DNA of 22,287 nt from a bacterium Ga0077546 (GTDB lineage: Bacteria > Cyanobacteriota > Vampirovibrionia > Obscuribacterales > Obscuribacteraceae). Shown here one piece after another: positions 8,993 to 17,500 of this stretch. The position numbers were made by a program, and so were the translations under genes. The notes below the pieces were generated by a model, which saw only the letters and a list, made by a program, of their open reading frames with translations, had not been told where the DNA came from and did not search any database. The stretch spans positions 1 through 22,287 of the forward strand of contig LNEX01000279.1 of assembly GCA_001464165.1 (NCBI GenBank), given 5' to 3'. How positions within the stretch are numbered: the stretch's first letter is position 1; every line of letters starts with the position of its first letter.

Positions 8993-9314
8993 GAAAAGCT
9001 TGTCTCCGTTCTTCCTCACCCAAAACGCCTCTGCCTTGCAGTGGTCTTTTGCATTAATTGTGCTAGACCTAATAGTCGGTAGCTTCTTTGCCAATCAAGG
9101 TTACTGGGACATTGAAAGTACAGCAGCAGAAGTTTTTTTCAACACTCTGTCTGCTTACCTCTACTTATGTGTTCTCTACCGCATACTCAGGCCCCAAGGA
9201 TCCGAACACCTGCAAGTCATGAGGAAGGGCAAGAAACCACTGCAAATCCAAGGTTGCGACAATTTCAGGGGCAGAGACATTGTCACCACCAATAGTACCA
9301 GCATAAATGAATAA
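8991..9314 (+). CDS. Small membrane protein, related to the next gene
   Basis: I chose the ATG at 8991 because GGGGAG lies about nine bases upstream; a longer frame from a TTG at 8940 has no ribosome binding site. The 107-residue product has two hydrophobic stretches (around WSFALIVLDLIVGSFF and LSAYLYLCVLYRI) and a basic hydrophilic tail. Its first 70 residues align with those of the downstream gene (shared W-x(2)-ALIV, F-x(2)-QG, LS-x(1-2)-LYL), so the two are tandem paralogues and this one is a short form. The stop overlaps the next start by eight bases (ATGAATAA). No family or function recognised. Confidence 0.6.
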   Translation: MKSLSPFFLTQNASALQWSFALIVLDLIVGSFFANQGYWDIESTAAEVFFNTLSAYLYLCVLYRILRPQGSEHLQVMRKGKKPLQIQGCDNFRGRDIVTTNSTSINE

Positions 9315-9975
9315 GCTTAGCAAACTAGCCACTTATTTTACGTCTCATGCCAAATCGTTGACTTGGGCTATGGCTCTTATCGTAATCTATCTCCTAATCG
9401 ATGGCTTCTATGAGCAGCAAGGTCATGTGGAATTTGATAGCAAGACCATCTCCAATATCTCAAACTACCTATCTGGATTTCTCTACCTCTTTATTATTTT
9501 TCGCCTTGGGAAACCAAACAATGTCCAAGACATTCAAGCCCTGATGCTAATTTTTATTCTGCCCAACATGGACTTCCCATTAATGTACCTGGGCAAGCAG
9601 CTCCTCTTTCTCATAGTTATCACCTTAAGATGGACAAACCTTAGTCGTAAGATAGGCCTAGGAATTGTAGCGCTAGCTTTGTTCAACGCTCCGACTCTTT
9701 TAATCGGAATATGCAGCATTCCATGCGGCTACCCATACACACCCAAAACTGGTGAGTTCTACAGTAAAACCGATGAGGTTTATGATTTATACAAATATCA
9801 CTACGCGACGACTCCCACTCCGACATACGGACTTTTTCGGCAAGTACCGATCCTCCCCGGAGTTCGTCTTGTCAAACCAATTGATAATCTTTCCAGCAGC
9901 AGAAATGTCTGCGTCTGTCGCACCCCAGAAGGCAATTACACAATAGTTGATGGCCCACCAGAAGTTTACAAATAG
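9307..9975 (+). CDS. Multi-pass membrane protein of unknown function, 222 aa
   Basis: Hydrophobic segments fall at about residues 18-34, 50-66, 78-92, 97-108 and 116-137. They are followed by a polar C-terminal part with several prolines and cysteines (GICSIPCGYPYTPK; NVCVCRTPEG) that probably lies outside the membrane. The N-terminal 70 residues match the preceding gene. There is no Shine-Dalgarno sequence before the ATG, which overlaps the upstream stop (ATGAATAA), so translation is likely coupled. It converges on the glycosyltransferase gene with 25 bases between the stops. No family recognised. Confidence 0.65.
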   Translation: MNKLSKLATYFTSHAKSLTWAMALIVIYLLIDGFYEQQGHVEFDSKTISNISNYLSGFLYLFIIFRLGKPNNVQDIQALMLIFILPNMDFPLMYLGKQLLFLIVITLRWTNLSRKIGLGIVALALFNAPTLLIGICSIPCGYPYTPKTGEFYSKTDEVYDLYKYHYATTPTPTYGLFRQVPILPGVRLVKPIDNLSSSRNVCVCRTPEGNYTIVDGPPEVYK

Positions 9976-10000
9976 CTCTTTGCCGAGGGCTCCAAGCATG

Positions 10001-11671
10001 TCAATTCGGCGAAGTAATCACATCACGACGAATATAAATTCGGTGATCATCAACAACACCAGCAAACTGATACTGCTCAAAGATGGGGTCTTCGATAAAT
10101 TTAGAATGTTCCAGTATGTCCCATATGCGCATGTTTTGAATCATTATCAACTTGGGCTTAGTGCGGCGTATATCAGCCTTGTAATCCGCCAAGACCTTAG
10201 CTCTAAAGCCATCCATCTTAGCTTGAACCAACTTGGCTCTAGCTAATTCTGAGCCGGCGTTGTCACTGGCGTATAGCAAAGTGGGCAATAACATGCCGTG
10301 CAGATAGCGTGACGCTGGCTCGCGCTTGGTTTGCAACAGTAGCGGATATCCAGGTGCGATGCTTCTAGTGATAAACAGAACCCGATCACCAATGTTAGTA
10401 AAGCGAAGAATGACAGCATAAAGCGATTCGCTATCGGCTCTAGCAGCTTGACCTTTGTAGCCGACCAAAGCTAGATCCAGCTTCTCTGCTTCAGCAGCCC
10501 GCTGCACCTGCTCCGAAATTTCCCACACTGCAATTTGCCCCTGCCAAACAACAAGGGCGACCATGCAAACAATATCGAACACTCTACCAGAGCCCCTAAA
10601 AACAGTCAGCGCATACTGCCGCAGCACGCAAGCAGCAATGGCCGCCTCAACGCCTATTAGCATGTACGATCCAGCGACAAAGGGCAGAGCATGATTGAGC
10701 CAAGGCTGCCCCTGAAGCAGATATGCAGACAGAGCAAACAAACTAAAAGCTACCAACGGCATAATCAAAGTGGAATAGCGCATCATCGCCATACCAAGAG
10801 CACAAGCGATGATCAACAAATAAATGCGGTCATTCCACATCTGCGCAAAGCCCACAAGCTGGAACATAATTGAAGTGCCATACTCGTTATAACCGGCAGC
10901 GAAAATCGGCACCATAAAAGAGAAGTAGCCATCTTTCATGTCTTGTGGCATAAGCAAAAGGCAGCAAGCGTAAATCACACCCAATAACACACAGACAATC
11001 GTTTCTGGAGCCACGAGATTGCGCCAGCGTGGTCTTTCCATAAACCAGAGTAGCTCGAGTATTAGCGCAGCACCAAGATAATATTGTTTGAAAAACAGAC
11101 CGATAGCAGCAAAAGTTCCCGCAACGATTGCTGCTTTAGAGCTAGTGGCATAGCCATTCCAACGCAGCCACCTGATTATAAAGAAAGGGAAGAACAGCAA
11201 AAGGAATATATGCTCTCGCTGACCAAACTCATCCAGTTGAGAGAGCCAAAGTGTCAGACAAGAGAACGACACCACAAGCGGCACAAAAACAAAAGCTTCT
11301 TTGTGCTTAGATTGCCGCCACACCAGCCACAAGCTAAAGCCCACGCTATAAAGCCAGCATGCAATTATGGTAAAGGCAAAAGCTTGCGGCGCTGGAATAG
11401 CGAATAATCTCGACACCATTGCCGGTACCGTATGCACATAAAAGGCCAAAGGCGGGTTAACATCAAAAACATCGACGTAGAGCCGCTTACCCTGCAATAG
11501 CTGCTCCCCTATAGCAACAAACATAGATTGATCTGGCGATATCTGCAGAGGAAACAACAGCGGAAACGTCAGCAAGCGCACAAAAACAAGCAGCAACAGA
11601 AGGCCGCCCAACAGGAACATAGAGTTTCTAGTGGGAGTGTCCATCACTAAAGACAAAGGTCGCTTTTTCAT
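10001..11671 (-). CDS. GT39/ArnT-like polytopic membrane glycosyltransferase (second of tandem pair)
   Basis: A 556-residue protein with about ten or more membrane segments and a soluble C-terminal tail. The layout matches GT-C glycosyltransferases (Pmt/ArnT/RgtA type). After the first membrane segment comes a periplasmic loop with an acidic residue (SPDQSMF, candidate catalytic Asp), followed by YVDVFDVNPPL, reminiscent of the NPPL/KPPL motif in ArnT-like enzymes. Such enzymes move a sugar from a polyprenyl-phosphate donor to lipid, protein or glycan outside the cytoplasm; donor and acceptor are unknown. FFIIRWLRWNG and the tail motif APGYPLLLQTKR recur in the upstream gene, so these are paralogues. 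The start overlaps the upstream stop (ATGA), showing an operon. Confidence 0.8.
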   Translation of the reverse strand: MKKRPLSLVMDTPTRNSMFLLGGLLLLLVFVRLLTFPLLFPLQISPDQSMFVAIGEQLLQGKRLYVDVFDVNPPLAFYVHTVPAMVSRLFAIPAPQAFAFTIIACWLYSVGFSLWLVWRQSKHKEAFVFVPLVVSFSCLTLWLSQLDEFGQREHIFLLLFFPFFIIRWLRWNGYATSSKAAIVAGTFAAIGLFFKQYYLGAALILELLWFMERPRWRNLVAPETIVCVLLGVIYACCLLLMPQDMKDGYFSFMVPIFAAGYNEYGTSIMFQLVGFAQMWNDRIYLLIIACALGMAMMRYSTLIMPLVAFSLFALSAYLLQGQPWLNHALPFVAGSYMLIGVEAAIAACVLRQYALTVFRGSGRVFDIVCMVALVVWQGQIAVWEISEQVQRAAEAEKLDLALVGYKGQAARADSESLYAVILRFTNIGDRVLFITRSIAPGYPLLLQTKREPASRYLHGMLLPTLLYASDNAGSELARAKLVQAKMDGFRAKVLADYKADIRRTKPKLIMIQNMRIWDILEHSKFIEDPIFEQYQFAGVVDDHRIYIRRDVITSPN

Positions 11672-13425
11672 TGGTGCTGCCTTCGTGGCAAGAAGACATC
11701 AATGTTGTAATTAAAACCTGCGTGCTCTACAGGCTCTGCATTGGCACCCTTCAAGCGAGCCCGGCCACGCAGTTCGTAATACTTAAGCAAAGTTTCAGCC
11801 ACTTTATGCTTTTTCAGTAAATCGCCAACAGTCACGTCTTGCACAAAAATCATCTTCGCTCGCCGACTGGCAATATCGCGCTCAATACGAGGGTAGAGAC
11901 TTCCTGCATAAGATTGAAACGACTTTGGCTGAAGACTCTCGCGCTCGCAGGCCTCAAGCTCCACCAAACAATCAGACTGTAATAAATAGCCACTAGGTTG
12001 TCGCTTCATCTGCAACATCAGCGGATAGCCAGCCGCTAAACTATCGGTGAGAAACAAGACTTCATCATGTTCGCGAGAGTACTTGGCCAGCCAAGACGCG
12101 CAGTTAGCTGGTTGTGAATTTTTCATTGAGCCTTGTCCGTCATACGAGCTTGAAGTCCGCCCAAGCCCTCGCCCCGAATTATCTTCACTGAGCATGTCAG
12201 GAATCATCTCACTAACCACTTCGCTAGCCAGCGGTAAACCGCGATCAATCTTACTTTCTTGATGCTTTAAGAAAAATCCCGCGAGCAGTAAAACACTTAC
12301 AGCATAGGCAATCAAGGCTACCTTGCCACCAAAAAGTTGCATCCAAAGACCGCTACCAACACAACCAGTGCGACCAATTCTCAGAATTCGTCTAGCAATA
12401 ACTCCGGCTATAGCGAGGTCGATTGAGAGCAAAAGCGCAATAGCAAAAATCATCGGAATGGCGCTGTGACTCAACCCTTTCAATTGACTTAAGTACAGAC
12501 CGAAACCAACCAAGAACATAACAACAAGCGGTGCGGCCAAGCTGGTGCGCCTTATGAACGGCAGTACAAACAAAATGGCAGCAATAGCCACGTAGAAAAT
12601 ATCGCGCCGGTCAGGCACACTGCCGTTGCCATAGATAGACCAATCATGGCACTGGTAGCCCAAATATAGCATTGGAAACACAAGCGAAATATATTTATTT
12701 CTGGCAGCATCTGGAAGAGACAATGCCGTGAGCAAACAAATAGATGCAGCACAAATACAAGCGCGAACTTCAAGCGCCAAAAGAGGTCGAATCTTACGCA
12801 AAGAGAGCAGCCAAAAGACTTCCAGAACGGCTGCGATGTAAAAGAAACCTTGCCACAAGCAAAAACCAAGTCCAGCAAATACTCCACTGGCAATGGCTTC
12901 TCTTCTAGAAACTTTATGACCATTCCAGCGTAACCACCTAATGAGAAAATAGGGCATAAATACGAGCATAGTAAAATGCTCACTCTGACCAAGCTGAAAC
13001 AGCATCAAGACATTTACCAGAGCTAGGGCCACGATAAAGAGCGGAAAGCAATGCCACTCTCTGTGGTGTCGCCTTGGTAGCAAAATTGCTGCACACGACA
13101 ATACCGAAGCAAGAGCAAGAGACCAGGCAAGCAGATTACAGGCCAAAATTGGAGGAATACCCAGAGTTTGCGCCAACAACATTGGTACAAGACTGCCATA
13201 TAGCAGCAGCGGCGAAGATAGACAGAAGAAATCTACATAAGGAATTTTGCCAAGCGCAATCAACTTAGCAGCTTCAAGGTTGAGAGCTACTTCTGGAGCA
13301 ATCATCAACGGGTGCGCGCAGATAACCGCAAAAACCATCACGAACAGAATCACAACCAGAGCCAGGCTGACTAGTGAATATTTTGCCTTATTGTCTAACG
13401 GCATTTTTGCTGCTCTGGCCTGCAT
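11668..13425 (-). CDS. GT39/ArnT-like polytopic membrane glycosyltransferase (first of tandem pair)
   Basis: A 585-residue multi-pass membrane protein paralogous to its downstream partner. Shared landmarks are the first loop (IAPEVALNLEAAKLIALGK, with Glu where the partner has Asp), YVDFFCLSSPLLLY in place of YVDVFDVNPPL, FLIRWLRWNG, and AAGYPLMLQMKRQPS in the tail. Because the DVNPPL-type motif and the acidic residue are altered, this copy may differ in specificity or be less active. Either the ATG at 13425 or the one six codons later (13407) could be the start; neither has a good Shine-Dalgarno site. The ATGA overlap with the next gene argues for coupled, perhaps heteromeric, expression. 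Confidence 0.75.
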   Translation of the reverse strand: MQARAAKMPLDNKAKYSLVSLALVVILFVMVFAVICAHPLMIAPEVALNLEAAKLIALGKIPYVDFFCLSSPLLLYGSLVPMLLAQTLGIPPILACNLLAWSLALASVLSCAAILLPRRHHREWHCFPLFIVALALVNVLMLFQLGQSEHFTMLVFMPYFLIRWLRWNGHKVSRREAIASGVFAGLGFCLWQGFFYIAAVLEVFWLLSLRKIRPLLALEVRACICAASICLLTALSLPDAARNKYISLVFPMLYLGYQCHDWSIYGNGSVPDRRDIFYVAIAAILFVLPFIRRTSLAAPLVVMFLVGFGLYLSQLKGLSHSAIPMIFAIALLLSIDLAIAGVIARRILRIGRTGCVGSGLWMQLFGGKVALIAYAVSVLLLAGFFLKHQESKIDRGLPLASEVVSEMIPDMLSEDNSGRGLGRTSSSYDGQGSMKNSQPANCASWLAKYSREHDEVLFLTDSLAAGYPLMLQMKRQPSGYLLQSDCLVELEACERESLQPKSFQSYAGSLYPRIERDIASRRAKMIFVQDVTVGDLLKKHKVAETLLKYYELRGRARLKGANAEPVEHAGFNYNIDVFLPRRQHQ

Positions 13426-13618
13426 TCATAAAAAGTCTTGACCCGTATACCCATTCACCCTTTCTTGACTCTCGTGCGCTTAGCAAGTCAATACTATCAA
13501 CAGATAACAAACTTATATAACTTCTGTTCTTGACAAGAGCCAGCCGCGAGCCAATTGATATCGCAGATAACGTATACTGCGTGGCCGGATTGCTACAACC
13601 TGCCATGGAGAACTTTCA

Positions 13619-14293
13619 ATGTCGCCAGTGTCACTAATTTCGCTAAGGAAAATAGTCTCTACTTCGGCACTCTGTGCACTACTAGCGTGCACTACGAGTT
13701 CCAATCTGGCACAAGGGGCAGAGCAGCAACAACCTTATCTAGTCATGAGTCAAGCCAACAAAGTCTCTCCTATGCTAGGCGCGACCACATCAGAGAAAGA
13801 CCTGATTGCCTATTTCGGCACGAAAAATGTCAAACGCCAGGCAGTCCACGTGGCGGAAGGTGAAACCAGCAACGGCACTGTCATTTATCCTAACGACCCG
13901 AAGCGACGAGTTACATTTATCTGGAAGAACGTCAAAAAGCGTGATCTGCCAGAAGTTATTCGCATTGAAGACCAGCCCAGTTTATGGATTTTGCCGAATA
14001 GAATTACAACTGGCACCACATTAATTGAACTAGAAAAGATGAATGGCAAAGTCTTCAAAATGTCAGGCTTTGATTGGGATTACGGCGGAAATATATTGTC
14101 ATGGAATAATGGCAAACTGGAATCGCTGCTCAAGTCTAAGTCAGGAAAAGTCAGTGCCACAGCATGTCTAGCGCCACCCAAAGACAAGAATAGCTCGGAC
14201 GAACTATCAGGCGACAAAGAGATACTATCTAGCAACGCCAGTATGCATAAGTTGAACCCAGTGGTGGTAACGATCTCGATACTGGCACCCTAA
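13619..14293 (+). CDS. Exported protein, probable lipoprotein, 224 aa
   Basis: The ATG has GGAGA seven to eight bases upstream. The N-terminus is a secretion signal (RKIVSTSALCALLAC): LLAC at 21-24 is an acceptable lipobox, and a signal peptidase I cut after AQGA (31-34) is the alternative. The mature part carries a mixed strand/helix domain with DLIAYFG, then RRVTFIWKN, then LPNRITTGTTLIELEKMNG and FDWDYGGNILSW. The ELEKMNGKVF-type motif followed by a tryptophan/glycine-rich turn looks like a small periplasmic domain I cannot name. It is divergently transcribed from the glycosyltransferase operon. Function unknown; possibly an envelope protein. Confidence 0.72.
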   Translation: MSPVSLISLRKIVSTSALCALLACTTSSNLAQGAEQQQPYLVMSQANKVSPMLGATTSEKDLIAYFGTKNVKRQAVHVAEGETSNGTVIYPNDPKRRVTFIWKNVKKRDLPEVIRIEDQPSLWILPNRITTGTTLIELEKMNGKVFKMSGFDWDYGGNILSWNNGKLESLLKSKSGKVSATACLAPPKDKNSSDELSGDKEILSSNASMHKLNPVVVTISILAP

Positions 14294-14374
14294 GACCAAA
14301 AAAAGAAAAAATTTGGAAAACACAACGAAATCATTCGTGGAATTTCGCTTCTGCCCACAACGCCAGTCCCTTGC

Positions 14375-14403
14375 TTGACATACGATTGCGCACAACCAAT
14401 ATT
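14375..14403 (+). promoter_or_regulatory. Candidate sigma70-type promoter
   Basis: TTGACA (14375-14380), a perfect -35 consensus, is separated by 17 bases from AATATT (14398-14403), which matches the -10 consensus at four of six positions. Transcription would start near 14410, at the edge of the palindrome at 14411-14430, and run towards the 3' end of the large Clp_N gene on the opposite strand. Confidence 0.45.
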
Positions 14404-14410
14404 AGGTACA

Positions 14411-14430
14411 TGACGTTGTACACTACGTCA
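14411..14430. promoter_or_regulatory. 20-bp imperfect palindrome, likely operator
   Basis: TGACGT-N8-ACGTCA, with additional symmetric bases inside (GT and AC). It lies seven bases after the candidate -10, where a bound dimeric repressor would block initiation. No regulator gene is adjacent, so the protein that would bind is unknown. Confidence 0.4.
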
Positions 14431-14477
14431 AAACATACCTACACTTACAATCCGAAAGGACCCAAAAGTAACCGACA

Positions 14478-14585
14478 ATGAGCAAATACGTAAGATTCAA
14501 TCTGACATTTATGAGGTTAGTTCGCGGCAAACTAACACAGCTAAGGTACTTGGCCTGGCTGGCCTTAAAGCAAGCCACCACCTAG
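14478..14585 (+). CDS. Possible 35-aa cationic small protein
   Basis: ATG to TAG frame encoding [20 protein letters not shown]... and ending LALKQATT. It has seven Lys/Arg and no Asp/Glu, alternating with hydrophobic residues, as in an amphipathic basic helix. It lies downstream of the candidate promoter and palindrome. Its TAG stop overlaps the stop of the convergent 1414-residue gene (CTAG shared). Against it: the only purine-rich stretch (AAAGGA) is 17 bases upstream, too far for a normal ribosome binding site, and a frame of this length occurs by chance. It may instead be a non-coding or antisense transcript. Confidence 0.25.
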   Translation: MSKYVRFNLTFMRLVRGKLTQLRYLAWLALKQATT

Positions 14586-17500
14586 CGAACTGGGCGCAGA
14601 CTAAGAGCTACCAAGAACGGCAAAAACCGCTCATTCTCACTCTCACCCAAGGCCAACAATAAGTGCTTGGTCCGCACCCAGCCGTCTCCTTCAAAACGAG
14701 AAAGCTGGAATGCCCGTAAAAGCGCTTGCTTAGCCAGATTGTTAAATGCTACAAAAGTGGAAATTTTGTCTTGGTCAATGCCTGTTATCAACTTGTCGAG
14801 CTTATCGCGGATAGCAAATCTGTCGATACTGATCGATTCTAAGTAGTGAGCACAAGAATCTGTCGGCAAATTAACGAGTGCAAACAATAAATGCGGCGCA
14901 TCAACAATGCCTTTATTTCGGCTGCATGAATCAGCCTTGGCTCCATTTATCACAGTACGTAGATTGGCTGTGAAACGATCTTCTAGCAAAGACCAATCGT
15001 CTTCAGGTTGTTCAAGGCCTAGTTCTCGAAATTGATAAGGCGATTTACAAATTGCTGCTTGATAGTTAAAAATTGGCTCGACAACTGCGTTCTTGAGCAT
15101 TGCTAAGTCAGCTCCTCGCCATTGAAGAATAATACATGCCAACGATTGCTTGTCATCTAAAAGGCTCCGCAACAAATGTTCAGTTGTCACAGGCCCATTG
15201 TCCAAAGCCGCCATCTCTCTCGCTCGCTCAAATAGCTGCTGCGCTTTCAATGTATAGGAAGCTCTTACAACACCTGGTGTCGACTCAATTCCAACAAATC
15301 TTTCAACTAGTGATATCAATATCGTTGGCGTCAAACCCAGCAGTTTTAATGCTGTAGCCGTTTTGCCTTCATCAACGAAGAAAAGTCCGATCAAAACCTG
15401 CTCGCTTCCAACCAGGCTATATCCGCACGCTCTAGCGGCCTCCTGTGCCACCATAACCACTTGTAGCGAGTCTGCAGAAAAATTGACAAAGCGACTAATA
15501 GCATCAGGGAAGAAATTAGAAATCTCCTTTTGTAGCTCAGACTGAGCGACAATAGGCTTTTTAGCTTCATCAACGATAGCACTTGTTTGCTCCAAAAGAA
15601 GCTTACGCAACTGCAAGAGATCCACGCCTAGGGTTCTAAGTATTGTCACCCCAGCGCAATCTTCGCGATTGAGGCTGCCGCAGTCTACAATCCTCTGCAA
15701 ATCAAGAATTCCAAGCAGAAGTTGGTCTGCCCCGACAATATCCGAACCAAAAGTTTGAGCTTCTTTAAAGGCTTTCTCAATGGCAAGTGTGGCATTTCTA
15801 CTGAAAGGTAAATCACCACTAGAATGATCGGTGCCTTTTCCGAATTGTTCTTCGTTGGTGAGTCGGAGCAAGGTGTCTGTAACACCAAAGGCATTTAAGG
15901 CCCTAGCAGCAACAGTGGTACCTTCAGCACAAATACCAACTTGTAAGTGGTCGGTGCCAACTTCGTTTCGCCCCAAACGCTGTGCTTCTTCTACAGCCAG
16001 CTTAATCACTGCTGTAAAGCTGCAATCGAAATGCTTTGCCCGCATGTCTTCCGCTGTAAGCTCAACTTTAATAGGTGTTTTGATCTCTGCAAGACCCAAC
16101 TCAGAAACGCTGCCTTGTAGCGGTGAACCTGCAAGATCAAACGGTTCAAGACTTTCTGTAGCCAGTACTAACTTCGATCTATTTTCGCCAAGCAGCTCAA
16201 GAACAGTTTCCTTAAACGTTTTAAGGTCTAGTCTTCCCCAACGAAAAAGCTCTGTACAAGCGTTAATTTCAAGTATGCTTAACAGCAAGTGATCAGAATC
16301 AATAGCGATACTTTTGCGCTGTTCCGCTATATCAAATGCTCTCTCAAGAGCGTCCTTCGTCTGGCTCGAAACTTTAAGAGTTTGCGGTCTAGACGAGCTT
16401 TTGGCGTCCAAATGCTGAGCGCTACTGCGCAATTGATGTAACTCAATACCACTGATATTCAGAGCCTTTGCAGCAGTGCTTTCTTTGTCACCAGCCAAAC
16501 CAAGCAAAATATGATCAGGCTCAAAACAACTATGAAGTAAAGTCACCGCCTCAGACTGAGCCCGAACTAGCGCATCAATGGCAGGCATTGTAAAAAGTTC
16601 ATCCATGTCTGACTCTGTTAAACAAAGGAGCTGTCTCACTTTCTCAAGGTGAGAAGCAGCAACAGAATCAAGGGTTGGTTTTCTTAGATTGAGAGCCATA
16701 TTCTCTCGCAATCTCTCAACGCTGATATTGAATTTTTGCAATAGGTCAAAGACTGTTCCACTATCTTGAACAATTATGCCAACAAACAAATGCTCTGGCC
16801 TTACTAGCTCAAGGCCGACTGCAGCCACTTGGTCAAACGCATATTGCATAGCTTGCAATGAGTGTTCGCCAAAGACTACATCGCTGCTGCAATCACCCTC
16901 ACCGTAGCCAGTAAGGTCCTCAACTTCGAGGCGAAGTTCATCAAGTGATACACCCAGCTTTCTGAGCCGCTCAGCCCCTTTGTTTAGTCGTTCGTCGCAA
17001 ATACCGAGCAGCAAAAATTGCGAATAAATCTGCGAATGACCGAGCCTAAAAGCCTCTTCTTTGGCGAACATTAGTGCTTTTATTGCTTCATCAGAAAAAC
17101 GCTCAAAGCCTTTTTGCTTTGAAAGAGGCACTAGAGCTGAATACTTCGCGCCCAACTGCGGTGGGGTGTTAGCTCTTTGAAGCATTTTCTTTAGTCGTTC
17201 TAGGTCAATCGACAAATTGCGCAACACCTTAAGACCAGCGCTCTCCTCGTCTGCTAATAGAGCTAGCAACACGTGATCAGTACCGACATAGGTTCGCTTT
17301 GCTTCTCTTGCCAGCTGCCGCGCTGCCAAAATCAGTTCGTTAACCTTAGAACCACACTTAGACTCACACGGAGACTCGCACTTCTCACGACCCGGCATCT
17401 TCTCAGATTCTTGCCGCAACTCTTTAGTCTTCACATCCCAGACATGCAAAGCCAGAGAAGCTAAACCATCTGCTTCTGTCATCAGGCCAAGCAAAAGATG

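Noticed and set aside
1305..9314. The same ATGAATAA stop/start overlap in two gene pairs (1305-1312 and 9307-9314)
   Set aside because: Both follow from a Met-Asn start (second codon AAT, third starting with AA) combined with a +1 overlap; probably coincidence.
9982..10010. GCCGA/TCGGC hairpin between convergent genes as terminator
   Set aside because: Only a 5-bp core stem, a loop of 19 bases and no T-run on either strand; it also overlaps the end of the minus-strand gene.
14325..14347. CGAAAT/ATTTCG hairpin after the exported-protein gene
   Set aside because: Weak 6-bp AT-rich stem with a 10-base loop and no T-run.
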